DNA of 44,196 nucleotides from Bacteroidota bacterium (GCA_023418315.1 JAEZZY010000066.1:1-44196), one strand, 5' to 3'. Shown: positions 1 through 8,352, counted from the first letter of the stretch. Translations and numbers: made by a program. Notes: generated by a model from the sequence alone, not told the origin.

Positions 1-158
1 TGGGCGAATATGTTATACTTGATATGACGGGCAAATTAATACAACAAGGTAGCTCAATCGCAAACCACCTTTCAGTCAGCTCTTTTATCCCAGGCACCTA
101 TATTTTGGAATTTCGTCAGGGTAAAGCCGCCTATCATTTCACCTTTGTAAAAGAATAA
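1..158 (+). CDS. C-terminal end of a T9SS type A cargo protein (partial)
   Basis: The frame is open from the left edge and ends in TAA at 156-158. The 51 visible residues have the pattern of a type A T9SS sorting domain: a GEYVILDMTGK strand, the turn PGTYILEF, and a final basic strand ending FTFVKE. In this family the domain directs a Sec-exported protein through the outer membrane by the Por/T9SS machinery and is normally removed there. The catalytic or binding part lies outside the window, so the function of the protein cannot be named. The next gene starts only two bases after the stop codon and encodes the same kind of domain, so the two may be co-transcribed cargo genes. Confidence 0.8.
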   Translation, partial: GEYVILDMTGKLIQQGSSIANHLSVSSFIPGTYILEFRQGKAAYHFTFVKE

Positions 159-160
159 GC

Positions 161-1186
161 ATGAAATACCTTCTCCTGATTTTTATAAGCCTTACTCTCG
201 CCTATGGCGAGGGTAAGGCCCAGATAGGCAGCCATGTACCCCAGTATGCCGCTTATTATCACCCGCTGAATACGCGATGGGACAGCACTTATTCGACTTG
301 GAGTGGTAATGGGGGGATTGCTACTACCAAAAAAAGTGTAAACGCCTACCTCTATCCTGCGGGCAGCTTCGCCGCCCCGGCAGGCTGGATTACCCATATC
401 TATGTAGCCGGTAATGATGTTACGAATTATTATACGGGGAAAAACTATTATGAGCCGGTGGCTCTCTGTATGGGATATACCGCGCTTCCTAATTTTGACA
501 CCCTCGAGATTAATGCAGTACAGGATACAGCCGCAGCAAAAGCTGTGCTGTATGGGCTACAGCGGGTAGCGATTACGGACAGCCTGCGTTGCATTGACTC
601 CGCCACCATGCCGCAGCCTTTGCCCTATACCGATAAATACCCGCCGCATAACGATGGCATGTGGGTGAAGATAAAATTAGACAACCCCTTTCTGTATGAC
701 CCTTCAAAAAACTTAGTGGTAGCTGGCGATATCAATATAACCTACGGCGAGGGGGGAATAGAAGGACATTTGGGAGTAGCACGGCTAACAAACGATTCTG
801 CAGCCGATTATGGAGGCTTACTGCGATTGCAGCATTCCTATGCCCTTTATCTCACACGAGATACTGCCACAGGCAGCACTTATAACGTTACCATACAAAA
901 GGAATACATGGATCTCGGTTTTGATATAGAGCCGTTGTCGGTATCGGAGTTGTATGAGCTACAGCAAGGGTACAAGGTTTATCCCAACCCTACACGAGGG
1001 CTGCTCACGGTGGATAAGGCAACAACGGTTGGCGCTTATGAAGTGTATGACCTTATGGGCAGGCGGGTATTGCGTGGATGGTCGGCTACTGCTGTCATAC
1101 AGGTAGATGCACTGCCCGCAGGTATGTACCTGCTGCGTTTTGTACAGGAGGGTATTCCCCGGCAGTTGCGGTTTATAAAGGAGTAA
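161..1186 (+). CDS. Secreted protein with T9SS type A sorting domain
   Basis: The product has 341 residues. A signal peptide occupies about residues 1-20 (cleavage likely at GKA/Q), so it enters the periplasm by Sec. Residues 271-341 are a T9SS type A sorting domain: YKVYPNPTRG, then YEVYDLMGRRVL, LPAGMYLLRF and a C-terminal RFIKE. The 250-residue middle is rich in Tyr, Asn and Asp and looks like a beta-rich extracellular domain, but I do not recognise its family and see no catalytic motif. The ATG lies two bases after the stop of the previous cargo gene. An inverted repeat at 191-217 falls inside the signal-peptide coding region. Confidence 0.85.
   Translation: MKYLLLIFISLTLAYGEGKAQIGSHVPQYAAYYHPLNTRWDSTYSTWSGNGGIATTKKSVNAYLYPAGSFAAPAGWITHIYVAGNDVTNYYTGKNYYEPVALCMGYTALPNFDTLEINAVQDTAAAKAVLYGLQRVAITDSLRCIDSATMPQPLPYTDKYPPHNDGMWVKIKLDNPFLYDPSKNLVVAGDINITYGEGGIEGHLGVARLTNDSAADYGGLLRLQHSYALYLTRDTATGSTYNVTIQKEYMDLGFDIEPLSVSELYELQQGYKVYPNPTRGLLTVDKATTVGAYEVYDLMGRRVLRGWSATAVIQVDALPAGMYLLRFVQEGIPRQLRFIKE
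191..217 (+). repeat. 12-bp inverted repeat inside the signal peptide codons
   Basis: CTTACTCTCGCC (191-202) and GGCGAGGGTAAG (206-217) are reverse complements except for one position that can form a G-U pair in RNA. The loop is three bases (TAT). It covers codons 11-19 of the secreted protein that starts at 161, about 30 bases after the start codon, where a hairpin could slow translation. Confidence 0.6.
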
Positions 1187-1332
1187 AGCGGTCTATCCTT
1201 TTCCTTTGTAAAACAAAAAAAGCTACAAGGCAGCATCGCTTTTTCAGGGATGGGCAACGGGCATGATGGCAAGATTTTGTACGGCGTATAGGGTATAAAT
1301 TCAAGAGTTAATTTTTTGCCTGGAAATGACCT

Positions 1333-1340
1333 TAATTTTG
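1333..1340 (+). promoter_or_regulatory. Bacteroidota -7 promoter element
   Basis: TAATTTTG matches the Bacteroidota -7 consensus TAnnTTTG exactly and lies 31 bases before the ATG of the barrel protein at 1372. A TTG at 1316-1318 is only 14 bases upstream, shorter than the usual 19-21, so the -33 element is not convincing. Confidence 0.5.
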
Positions 1341-1371
1341 CATCTTTCAATTTAACCAAATAACATCTCTT

Positions 1372-1959
1372 ATGAAAAAACTATTCCTTACTTCCTGCAT
1401 GATGGCGTTTATAGCAGCGAGTACATTTGCACAAAAAAATGCGGTAACTCCCTTTCACAAAGGCAGCAGCACATTGGCTTTAGGGATGGGGCTGGGCGGC
1501 GTGAGCTACAACTATTACGGTTCGGTAAACCGTATGCCCGCAGCGATGCTTTATTTCGATCATGGAATAATGGATGACCTTGGTCCGGGCAACCTGGGCG
1601 TGGGCGGCATGATAGGCTATACCGCTGCAAGATATAAATACGCTACCGGCGGCTACAAAGCTACATGGACCAATGTAGTAGTGGCGCTGCGCGGCACCTG
1701 GCACCTCACCATCCTTGCAGATAAAAACAACAAGTTCGACCCCTATGGCGGGGTGATGGCCGGGCTTCGTTTTGCAGGCTATAATGATACATACTATGAA
1801 AAGGCAGGGGTAACCAATCCTCATTCCTACAACAGCGCATATCCTCTGGCCGGACTGTTTGTAGGGGCTAAATATAATTTTGCACCCAATTTCGGAGCAT
1901 GGTCGGAGCTTGGCTATGATATCGCTTTTTTGAAACTGGGCATTAATTATAATTTCTAA
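1372..1959 (+). CDS. Small outer-membrane beta-barrel protein
   Basis: The product has 195 residues: a signal peptide of about 20 residues (MKKLFLTS...STFAQ), then alternating hydrophobic and polar strands with many Gly, Tyr and Asn residues. It ends LGINYNF, with the terminal Phe typical of outer-membrane barrels folded by the BAM complex. Segments such as PYGGVMAGLRFAGYN and YPLAGLFVGAKYNF are typical of eight-stranded OmpW/OmpX-like barrels common in Bacteroidota. No ligand or enzymatic role can be read from the sequence. It stands alone, with its own -7 element at 1333-1340 and a hairpin terminator at 2000-2049. Confidence 0.75.
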   Translation: MKKLFLTSCMMAFIAASTFAQKNAVTPFHKGSSTLALGMGLGGVSYNYYGSVNRMPAAMLYFDHGIMDDLGPGNLGVGGMIGYTAARYKYATGGYKATWTNVVVALRGTWHLTILADKNNKFDPYGGVMAGLRFAGYNDTYYEKAGVTNPHSYNSAYPLAGLFVGAKYNFAPNFGAWSELGYDIAFLKLGINYNF

Positions 1960-1999
1960 AAAAAAAAGACTCACCATCCGGCACATCTGATTTAAAAGC

Positions 2000-2049
2000 G
2001 GTTGCTTCCTATGTTTAGCAGGTTAAATGTAGGAGGCAACCTCTTTCTT
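2000..2049 (+). terminator. Rho-independent terminator after the barrel gene
   Basis: GGTTGCTTCCTA (2000-2011) pairs with TAGGAGGCAACC (2030-2041) over 12 base pairs with one G-U wobble. The loop is 18 bases and a T-rich tail CTCTTTCTTTG follows. The tail doubles as a weak -7 motif (TTTCTTTG, 2044-2051) 20 bases before the gene at 2072. Confidence 0.6.
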
Positions 2050-2071
2050 TGTAGAACCTCTATCTTGTGGC

Positions 2072-2452
2072 ATGAAAAAAAGATATTCTCTTTTTTCCTG
2101 CTTGTGTATAGGCTTGTTTTACCTTTCGGTGCGAACGGTCTATTCCGATTTTGGCATTCGTCCTAACCTCCGGCTAACCACCTGGGATGCATTGGGCTAT
2201 TATATGTACCTGCCCGCTACGCTCATTTATAGGGATGTAAAAAATTTAGAATGGTTTCCTGCTATAGATGCGCAATACAATCTTTCCGGCGGCGAGCTGT
2301 ATCAAGCGGTGAAGCATGAAAACGGCAATTATTATTTCAAATACCTGAGTGGTGTTTCCCTATTGTCTGCTTTAAAATTATCGGTGAAAGCGGGTGGCTA
2401 TGTTAAAGGGGCTATTCGGCATATTAAAGTTACCATTTTACAGCAGCAATGA
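2072..2452 (+). pseudogene. N-terminal remnant of a large membrane protein
   Basis: The 126-residue frame starts with a hydrophobic segment (about residues 5-22) and continues with TWDALGYYMYLPATLIY, a Trp/Asp stretch, GGELYQAVKHENGNYY and FKYLSGVSLL. From memory of the pattern, this resembles the N-terminus of large multi-helix Bacteroidota membrane proteins related to glycosyltransferase 39-like enzymes; that link is inference. After FKYLSGV the frame turns into low-complexity basic sequence and stops. Another frame from 2400 encodes a short Lys/Arg-rich segment that could be the original C-terminus, which would mean an internal deletion with a frameshift. A functional product is unlikely. 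Confidence 0.55.
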
Positions 2453-2458
2453 GCCTTT

Positions 2459-2499
2459 CAAAAGACTTTCCTCCAAAAGATAAAGTCTGTTTATTTTAC
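2459..2499 (+). repeat. Imperfect direct repeat, left copy (hairpin-forming)
   Basis: This segment begins CAAAAGAC and ends with TAAAGTCTGTTTATTTTAC (2481-2499). A 42-base relative lies at 3428-3469, with identical first eight bases and 18 of the last 19 identical. Within this copy AGACTTT (2463-2469) pairs with AAAGTCT (2482-2488) and T-rich DNA follows, so it can also act as a terminator. The two copies bracket the AT-rich gene at 2550-3308. Confidence 0.5.
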
Positions 2500-2549
2500 C
2501 AATAAAATTTTTATTGTATTTTGTTCATGCAATTGAACTTAGGCAAATA

Positions 2550-3308
2550 ATGAAAAGGAAAATTTTATCACTATTATTGATAATATTCAGCCATAATGTC
2601 TATTCGCAAGTGATGTATGGGGAAGTGAATACTTCAAAAGTGCTTAATTTTCATGAGAACTATTTTACATTTTCAAAACCAGTTAAATTATATTTGAGAG
2701 GGAAATGGGGTGAATCTATTCCTGCTCCGGCAACAGTTAATGGGAAAACAATCTACAGTAGTCAGGACAAAAGTTTAGAAAAGAAACCCGAATTTACCAA
2801 AGGCTTTGATTTATCACAGTATATTTATGAAAAGCTGCATAGCTATTTTGAAAATCTACCCAATGGCAAATATGCTTTACATACGTTTAATATGGTAGTA
2901 AATGAAAAAGGAGAATTAATCTATTTTGATTTTGATAAGTTAAAATGGACGCCCCTTTCGAGTGAAGAAAAATCTTTTAGTGGAAGCTTAGCTTCAAACA
3001 ATCAACAATCCGTCTATCATCAAAAAGATACACTTTTAATATTACAGAGTAGTTTGCAGGATTTAATAAATCAACTTGGGCTAGATAAACCTGTGTCGAA
3101 TACAGTAACATCGCCCACTATTCCAAAAGAAGCGGAGAAAGCGATTTACCGGCAATTATATAATATTTTAAAAAGCTGTCCTAAATTTAAGCCAGCGGTT
3201 AAAGATGGTAAAGCCGTACCTTCTGTATTATTTCCTCCCAAATATGGTTTTACAGGCTATATTATTGTTGAAAATCATAAAACATCTTTGTTAAGATTAT
3301 TTCTATAA
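2550..3308 (+). CDS. AT-rich secreted orphan with a TonB-like tail
   Basis: The chosen start (ATG at 2550) gives 252 residues with a clean signal peptide (MKRKILSLLLIIFSHNVYSQ). An upstream in-frame ATG at 2523 would put polar residues in front of it and is less likely. The body has no recognisable catalytic motif. Near the C-terminus, CPKFKPAVKDGKAVPS followed by a PPKYGF strand resembles the last part of a TonB C-terminal domain (the mPkWkPGkqnGkpV...PirF pattern), but the first half of that domain is not evident. The gene is visibly richer in A+T than its neighbours and lies between two imperfect direct repeats, which suggests recent acquisition. Its function is unknown. Confidence 0.6.
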   Translation: MKRKILSLLLIIFSHNVYSQVMYGEVNTSKVLNFHENYFTFSKPVKLYLRGKWGESIPAPATVNGKTIYSSQDKSLEKKPEFTKGFDLSQYIYEKLHSYFENLPNGKYALHTFNMVVNEKGELIYFDFDKLKWTPLSSEEKSFSGSLASNNQQSVYHQKDTLLILQSSLQDLINQLGLDKPVSNTVTSPTIPKEAEKAIYRQLYNILKSCPKFKPAVKDGKAVPSVLFPPKYGFTGYIIVENHKTSLLRLFL

Positions 3309-3427
3309 TGCTTTTTTTCATTTAATGTAAGATTAGTGTGCCATTAGTATTTTTAAATAGCATATAAAATCTATATGAAATATTAATAAACGCACAAAAT
3401 TGTTTTGGGTGAATTATACTTCAATTG

Positions 3428-3469
3428 CAAAAGACCTTAGCCCAAATGCCTAAAGTCTTTTTATTTTAC
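3428..3469 (+). repeat. Imperfect direct repeat, right copy, with stem-loop before the symporter gene
   Basis: This is the partner of 2459-2499. AAAAGACCTTAG (3429-3440) pairs with CTAAAGTCTTTT (3450-3461) except for one mismatch, with a nine-base loop and a T-rich flank. The hairpin ends 12 bases before the symporter ATG, so it may terminate transcription from the left or act in the leader of the symporter mRNA. Confidence 0.5.
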
Positions 3470-3473
3470 ACCC

Positions 3474-4943
3474 ATGAATTCCACCTTACTGCTTATCATC
3501 ATCCTGTCTTATTTCGCTTTGTTGCTCGGCATTGCGTTTTATACATCGCGCCATTCCAACAACGAATCTTTTTTCATAGGCAACCGCAGCAGCAAATGGT
3601 GGGTGGTAGCCTTCGGCATGATCGGCACTTCGCTCAGCGGCATGACCTTCATCTCTGTACCGGGCACTGTGGGCAAAATCGGATTCGATTATTTTCAAGT
3701 GGTTATAGGCTACGTCATCGGATATTTTGTAGTGGCGTATATCTTACTTCCGCTATACTACCGGCTGCATGTTACCTCCATTTATACCTATCTGGAAAAA
3801 CGTCTCGGCATCGTTTCCTATAAAACAGGCGCTTTGTTTTTTATTCTTTCCCGCACGCTGGGCGCCACCCTGCGGCTGTATCTGGTAATAAAAGTACTGG
3901 AGCAATTTGTGCTGGCAGATTTGCATATCAATTTTGAAATCACGGCTATCCTTATCCTGGTGCTCATCCTTTTATATACCTATCGCGGCGGCGTGAAAAC
4001 CATCGTGTGGACGGATACGTTGCAAACCACGTTTATGTTGCTGGCCTTGCTGGTTTGTATCGGCTATACGCTTTCAGAACTTGACCTCACTATAGGCACC
4101 GCCTGGCAAACGATGACCGACAACGGACTGACGAAGATGATCGGCACCGACCCCGCCGCTCCCAATTTCTTTCTGAAACAAATACTCGGCGGCATGTTCA
4201 TCACCATAGCCATGACCGGGCTGGATCAGGAGATGATGCAAAAAAACATTAGCGTTACCAACCTGAAAGATTCACAGAAAAACATGATCGTGCTGAGCTT
4301 TTTACAAGGCATCGTGGTCTTTATTTTTCTTTCGCTCGGCGCATTGCTCACCTTATATGCCGCGGCCCATGGCATCACTGCTACGGGCGACGACCTATTC
4401 CCTACCATTGCCGTAAAAAGCGGATTGCCGTTTTTCATCACTGTTTGTTTTCTCATAGGGCTTATCAGTGCGTTGTTTCCCAGTGCGGATGGCGCGCTTA
4501 CGGCATTGACTTCTTCCTACTGTATAGACATCCTGGGTATGAAACGCCGCAACGATTGGGATGAACAAAAAAAGAAAAGGGTAAGGCTCATCGTACACAA
4601 TGTATTCGCACTGGTGTTCCTGGCTTGTGTGTTTTTCTTTAGAGAAGTGGATAACGGTTCTTTGATACAGACCTTACTGGTAGTGGCGGGTTATACTTAC
4701 GGCCCGTTGCTGGCTTTATTTACATTTGGGATTTTTACCAAAAGGAAAGTGAATGAAAAAATAGTTCCGTTCATCTGCATTGCCGCGCCTATAATCTGCT
4801 ATTTTTTGAAGCAACATGATAAGGAGGTTTTGGGCGGCTACGTAATCGGTACGGAATTGCTTATCATTAACGCAGCGCTTACCTTTATTCTCTTATTTTT
4901 AGTTTCCCGAAAAGCCGGAAAAGAAGAACTTTCGGCAGTATAA
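3474..4943 (+). CDS. Sodium:solute symporter (SSS family)
   Basis: The 489-residue product is almost entirely hydrophobic, with about 13 predicted transmembrane helices. The N-terminus shows features of the SSS (SLC5-like) family: YTSRHSNNESFFIGNRSSKW, then GMIGTSLSGMTFISVPG in the unwound first core helix, YRGGVKTIVWTDTLQT in the middle, and SALFPSADGALTALTSSYC later. Family members import solutes such as sugars, proline, pantothenate or sialic acid with Na+; the substrate cannot be told here. The stop is three bases before the LOG-family gene at 4947, so the two are likely co-transcribed. A stem-loop sits immediately before the start codon. Confidence 0.9.
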   Translation: MNSTLLLIIILSYFALLLGIAFYTSRHSNNESFFIGNRSSKWWVVAFGMIGTSLSGMTFISVPGTVGKIGFDYFQVVIGYVIGYFVVAYILLPLYYRLHVTSIYTYLEKRLGIVSYKTGALFFILSRTLGATLRLYLVIKVLEQFVLADLHINFEITAILILVLILLYTYRGGVKTIVWTDTLQTTFMLLALLVCIGYTLSELDLTIGTAWQTMTDNGLTKMIGTDPAAPNFFLKQILGGMFITIAMTGLDQEMMQKNISVTNLKDSQKNMIVLSFLQGIVVFIFLSLGALLTLYAAAHGITATGDDLFPTIAVKSGLPFFITVCFLIGLISALFPSADGALTALTSSYCIDILGMKRRNDWDEQKKKRVRLIVHNVFALVFLACVFFFREVDNGSLIQTLLVVAGYTYGPLLALFTFGIFTKRKVNEKIVPFICIAAPIICYFLKQHDKEVLGGYVIGTELLIINAALTFILLFLVSRKAGKEELSAV

Positions 4944-4946
4944 TTT

Positions 4947-5645
4947 ATGAGTCAGAAAATTACGAAAATAAAAATGCGCGACTGGACGGAAACGCAAGGG
5001 CATTCCAGTTGGCAGGTATTTAAAATAATGGCGGAGTTTGTGCAGGGATTTGAAGCGCTGGCTAAGGTAGGACCTTGCATCACCATATTCGGTTCTGCCC
5101 GCACCAAGCCCGATACCAAATATTACGACCTCACGGTAGAGCTTGCACAAAGGCTAAGCGAACAAGGTTTCGGGATTATCACCGGCGGCGGGCCGGGCAT
5201 TATGGAAGCCGGCAACAAAGGGGCGCACCTTGCGAATGGCGTATCCGTAGGAATCAATATTCAATTGCCTTTTGAACAACATTCCAATAAATTTATCAGC
5301 ACCGATTACAGCGTCAATTTTGAATACTTTTTTGTGCGCAAGGTGATGTTCTCCAAATATGCACAAGGCTTTATCATGATGCCCGGCGGCTGGGGAACGA
5401 TGGATGAATTTTTTGAAATCGCTACGCTTATCCAAACACGGAAACTGACACAAACGCCTATGATCTGTATGGGTAGAGAGTATTGGCAAGGCTTATTTGA
5501 CTGGATGGAAAATACCATGTTCAAAAAATATGCGAACCTTAGCCCCGGCGATCTGGATCTGATAAAGATACTGGATACCGCAGAAGAAGTAGTGGACTAT
5601 TTCAGCGATTTTTACGCACATAATAAATTGCAGCCGAATTTTTAA
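4947..5645 (+). CDS. LOG-family nucleotide phosphoribohydrolase (TIGR00730 type)
   Basis: The 232-residue cytoplasmic protein has the Rossmann-like fold long mislabelled as lysine decarboxylase. The two family motifs are present: GGGPGIMEAGNKGA at about residue 78 and PGGWGTMDEFFE at about residue 145, matching the PGGxGTxxE active-site signature. Characterised relatives (LONELY GUY) hydrolyse cytokinin riboside 5'-monophosphates or other nucleoside monophosphates to a free base and ribose 5-phosphate. The N-terminal 35 residues precede the fold and are charged. The gene follows the symporter by three bases and probably shares its transcript. The physiological substrate in Bacteroidota is not established. 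Confidence 0.88.
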   Translation: MSQKITKIKMRDWTETQGHSSWQVFKIMAEFVQGFEALAKVGPCITIFGSARTKPDTKYYDLTVELAQRLSEQGFGIITGGGPGIMEAGNKGAHLANGVSVGINIQLPFEQHSNKFISTDYSVNFEYFFVRKVMFSKYAQGFIMMPGGWGTMDEFFEIATLIQTRKLTQTPMICMGREYWQGLFDWMENTMFKKYANLSPGDLDLIKILDTAEEVVDYFSDFYAHNKLQPNF

Positions 5646-5652
5646 TTGCTCC

Positions 5653-5706
5653 ATAGAAATTCTAAGTAGAACGGTGCTATCGCCACTGAAGCCTAATAGA
5701 AATTCT
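5653..5706 (+). repeat. Two direct copies of an 11-mer
   Basis: ATAGAAATTCT occurs at 5653-5663 and 5696-5706, 43 bases apart, in the gap before the O-methyltransferase gene. The word is nearly palindromic (AGAAATTCT), so paired binding sites are possible, but no regulator is identifiable. Confidence 0.35.
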
Positions 5707-5767
5707 GAAGTTGGGACACAAAAAAATTCAGCATACTAAAAATGCCTCATCCACACAAAAAAATCCA

Positions 5768-6421
5768 ATGACCATACAGCTTCTTTCCAAAACGCTCAAC
5801 GACTACGCCGAACACCACACCACGCCCGAAACACCTGTGCTGGCGGCGCTCAACCGCGAAACCCATCTGAAAGTGGAAATGCCGGTGATGCTTTCCGGAC
5901 ATTTGCAAGGCGCTTTTTTGCAAATGATGAGTAGCATGATACAGCCGAAGTACATCCTCGAAATAGGAACTTATACAGGCTACTCCGCCATCTGTCTGGC
6001 GCAAGGACTACAAGAAGGCGGGCAACTGCATACCATAGACATCAACGAAGAGCTGCAAGATTTGTGTTTTCGCTATTTTTGCGAGGCGGGGCTGGAAAAG
6101 AAAATTATGCAGCACATAGGTAAGGCAGCGGATATCATCCCTACTTTGCAAGCGCCGTTTGATTTGGTTTTTATAGATGCCGACAAACAAAATTACCCGC
6201 TGTATTATGATATGGTGATAGACAGGCTGGCTATTGGGGCGTTCCTTCTCGCGGATAATGTATTATATGACGGCGAGGTGGTGATGGATGAAAAAGAGCA
6301 AAGCAAAAATGGAAAAGCGATACATGCTTTCAACGAAAAAATTAAAAATGACGCGCGCGTAGAGCAGGTGCTGGTGCCTATCCGGGACGGTATGCTGCTC
6401 ATTAGAAAAATAAAGAACTAA
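5768..6421 (+). CDS. SAM-dependent O-methyltransferase (COMT-like)
   Basis: ATG at 5768 gives 218 residues; an upstream TTG-initiated extension to 5711 adds low-complexity sequence and is rejected. Motif I for SAM binding is LEIGTYTGYSAICLA (about residue 63). The Asp of DLVFIDADKQNY (about residue 132) and DNVLYDGEV (about residue 160) match the divalent-metal site of the caffeoyl-CoA/catechol O-methyltransferase family (Methyltransf_3). The protein is cytoplasmic and probably methylates a catechol-type small molecule using Mg2+; the substrate is unknown. It is about 120 bases downstream of the LOG gene and may have its own promoter. Confidence 0.88.
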   Translation: MTIQLLSKTLNDYAEHHTTPETPVLAALNRETHLKVEMPVMLSGHLQGAFLQMMSSMIQPKYILEIGTYTGYSAICLAQGLQEGGQLHTIDINEELQDLCFRYFCEAGLEKKIMQHIGKAADIIPTLQAPFDLVFIDADKQNYPLYYDMVIDRLAIGAFLLADNVLYDGEVVMDEKEQSKNGKAIHAFNEKIKNDARVEQVLVPIRDGMLLIRKIKN

Positions 6422-6447
6422 TTTACCATTCAGAAAATGTACTCATT

Positions 6448-8352
6448 ATGAAATTGTTGAACCTCGTTTTTATATGCTCCTTTCTTACGTCTTTGCAGGT
6501 ATTTGCCCAAAGCGACAGAAAAGAACGTGTGGCAAAATATATTCAGCAGTATAAGGAATTGGCCATTAAAGAACAGAAACGAACCGGCATTCCCGCAGCC
6601 ATCAAGCTGGCACAAGGCATTCATGAAACCAATGCCGGAGCAAGCGAGCTGGCTATGAACGCCAATAATCATTTCGGTATCAAATGCAAAAAAGAATGGA
6701 AAGGCGATACCTATACCTATACCGACGATCGCCCGAATGAATGTTTCCGAAAATACGGCAGCGACCTGGAATCCTATAAAGACCATTCCGATTATCTGAA
6801 GAACAGCAAACGCTATGAATCCTTGTTTGCCTTATCCCTCACCGACTATGCAGGCTGGGCATACGGACTAAAACGCTGTGGCTATGCCACCAATCCCAAA
6901 TATGCACAACTGCTCATTAAAACCATCGAAGAAAATCACCTGCAAGAATATACCTACGCCGCTTTGGATAAAAATTATAATCCCATAAAAAATGCCGATG
7001 ATGAAACCGTAGTAATGGGTAAGGATAAAAATATAGCCGAGCCGGAACCGGTAAAAGCTGTAGAAAAAGAAACACCGAAACCGGAAGCCAAGCCTACAAA
7101 AATGGTGGTAACCGACGGCACTACCCGATATGATATCGTAAAGAAAACAGACCCGCCCGTGTATGACAAAAAAGTAATCGTAAACGGACTGAAAGCGTTT
7201 TACGCGCCCAAAGGGAAAAGCCTGCTCAATGATGCTATGAAATTGAACATGCGCTATGCCCGTTTGCTGGAATTGAATGACTTGCCGGATGCGCCTTTGG
7301 AAGCCGATATGTACATCTACCTCGAAAGAAAAAACATGAAAGGCAGCAGCATGTATCATGTGGTAAAGCCCGGCGAAACGATGATACAAATAGCGCAGTA
7401 TGAAGGAATCGGGTTGAAAGACCTGAGAAGATACAACCGCATGAAAGACGATGAAGAACCGGTAGGCGGCACCTTGCTGCATTTGCAAAGCATAGCCGAT
7501 AAAAAACCGGATGTGATCGTAACGAAAATAGAAAAAGAGCCGAGAGAAAAATTTGCAGGCAGTGATGCTACACCCGTTCCGCAAGGCACCAGCAGAATGA
7601 AAGCAGGCTATATCAGCAAAGAAGAAATTGAAAACGGGGCAACGGCAGAAATAACCACGCGGAGTGTAATAGATGAAGAAACCAACAAACCCCAAAAAGA
7701 ACTGACCATCACACACCCTACCGAAGTAACGATTGATGAACAAGCTCTGGCTTCCGACAGTAAAAAACTGATTGTGGAAGAAGAAACGATGACCATCACT
7801 CCCGACAATGAAGTACGGATAGAGAAAGTAACCACCACGCAATCCATAGATGAGAAAGAGGCTGCGGTTTTGGTAGAAAAAGAGCAAACCATCATCCATG
7901 AAGAAGATGATATAATCGTAGAAAAAAAAGCGGTGATCGTACCGGCTTCAGAAGTGAGCGAGAAAACAGAAGAAGCACTCAATATAGCCGAAACCAAAGC
8001 CGTGGAAGAAGAAAAACCGGAAACGCCTAAGGAAGAACCAAAACCGGAAGAGCCTATGGATGAATTTGCCCGATTGAAAGCCCGCTTAGACAAAGCCGTG
8101 TATGCAAGCGATTATGCCAAGAAAAAAGCGGAAGAAGAAAAACCCGCCGAAACTGCAAAAAAAGAAACCCCTAAAAAAGAAAGCGCTACAGCGACTGCAA
8201 ATACAACGAAACCCGTTTACTACACGGTAAAAAAAGGCGATAGCGCTTTTGCCATTGCAAAAAAACACGGCATTACCATGACCCAGTTGAAAGAATGGAA
8301 TCATCTTGATTTCAATGAAATAAAAATAGGGCAAAAACTACGGGTGAAATAA
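6448..8352 (+). CDS. Glucosaminidase-domain peptidoglycan hydrolase with LysM domains
   Basis: The 634-residue protein begins with a signal peptide of about 21 residues. Residues 25-170 form a glucosaminidase (GH73-like) domain: IPAAIKLAQGIHETNAGAS with a likely catalytic Glu near residue 60, NNHFGIKCKKEWKGDT, and a final YATNPKYAQ motif. Two LysM peptidoglycan-binding modules follow: a degenerate one near 300-345 (YHVVKPGETMIQIAQYEG) and a canonical one at 590-634 (YYTVKKGDSAFAIAKKHG...). Between them lies a long Glu/Lys/Thr-rich, probably disordered linker with repeated VEEE and EEKP runs. The protein should cleave glycan strands during growth or cell separation. hpt starts 11 bases after the stop, suggesting a shared transcript. 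Confidence 0.88.
   Translation: MKLLNLVFICSFLTSLQVFAQSDRKERVAKYIQQYKELAIKEQKRTGIPAAIKLAQGIHETNAGASELAMNANNHFGIKCKKEWKGDTYTYTDDRPNECFRKYGSDLESYKDHSDYLKNSKRYESLFALSLTDYAGWAYGLKRCGYATNPKYAQLLIKTIEENHLQEYTYAALDKNYNPIKNADDETVVMGKDKNIAEPEPVKAVEKETPKPEAKPTKMVVTDGTTRYDIVKKTDPPVYDKKVIVNGLKAFYAPKGKSLLNDAMKLNMRYARLLELNDLPDAPLEADMYIYLERKNMKGSSMYHVVKPGETMIQIAQYEGIGLKDLRRYNRMKDDEEPVGGTLLHLQSIADKKPDVIVTKIEKEPREKFAGSDATPVPQGTSRMKAGYISKEEIENGATAEITTRSVIDEETNKPQKELTITHPTEVTIDEQALASDSKKLIVEEETMTITPDNEVRIEKVTTTQSIDEKEAAVLVEKEQTIIHEEDDIIVEKKAVIVPASEVSEKTEEALNIAETKAVEEEKPETPKEEPKPEEPMDEFARLKARLDKAVYASDYAKKKAEEEKPAETAKKETPKKESATATANTTKPVYYTVKKGDSAFAIAKKHGITMTQLKEWNHLDFNEIKIGQKLRVK

Noticed and set aside
2459..3469. 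Region as an insertion sequence
   Set aside because: The single gene inside shows no transposase motif and the flanking repeats are direct and imperfect, without terminal inverted repeats.
5711..5767. TTG-initiated extension of the O-methyltransferase
   Set aside because: It encodes Lys/Thr/Ser-rich low-complexity sequence before the family's normal start at 5768.
6868..7899. 343-residue minus-strand frame opposite the glucosaminidase gene
   Set aside because: It is very rich in Phe, Tyr and Ile as the mirror of Glu/Lys codons in the linker and has no start signal or recognisable domain.
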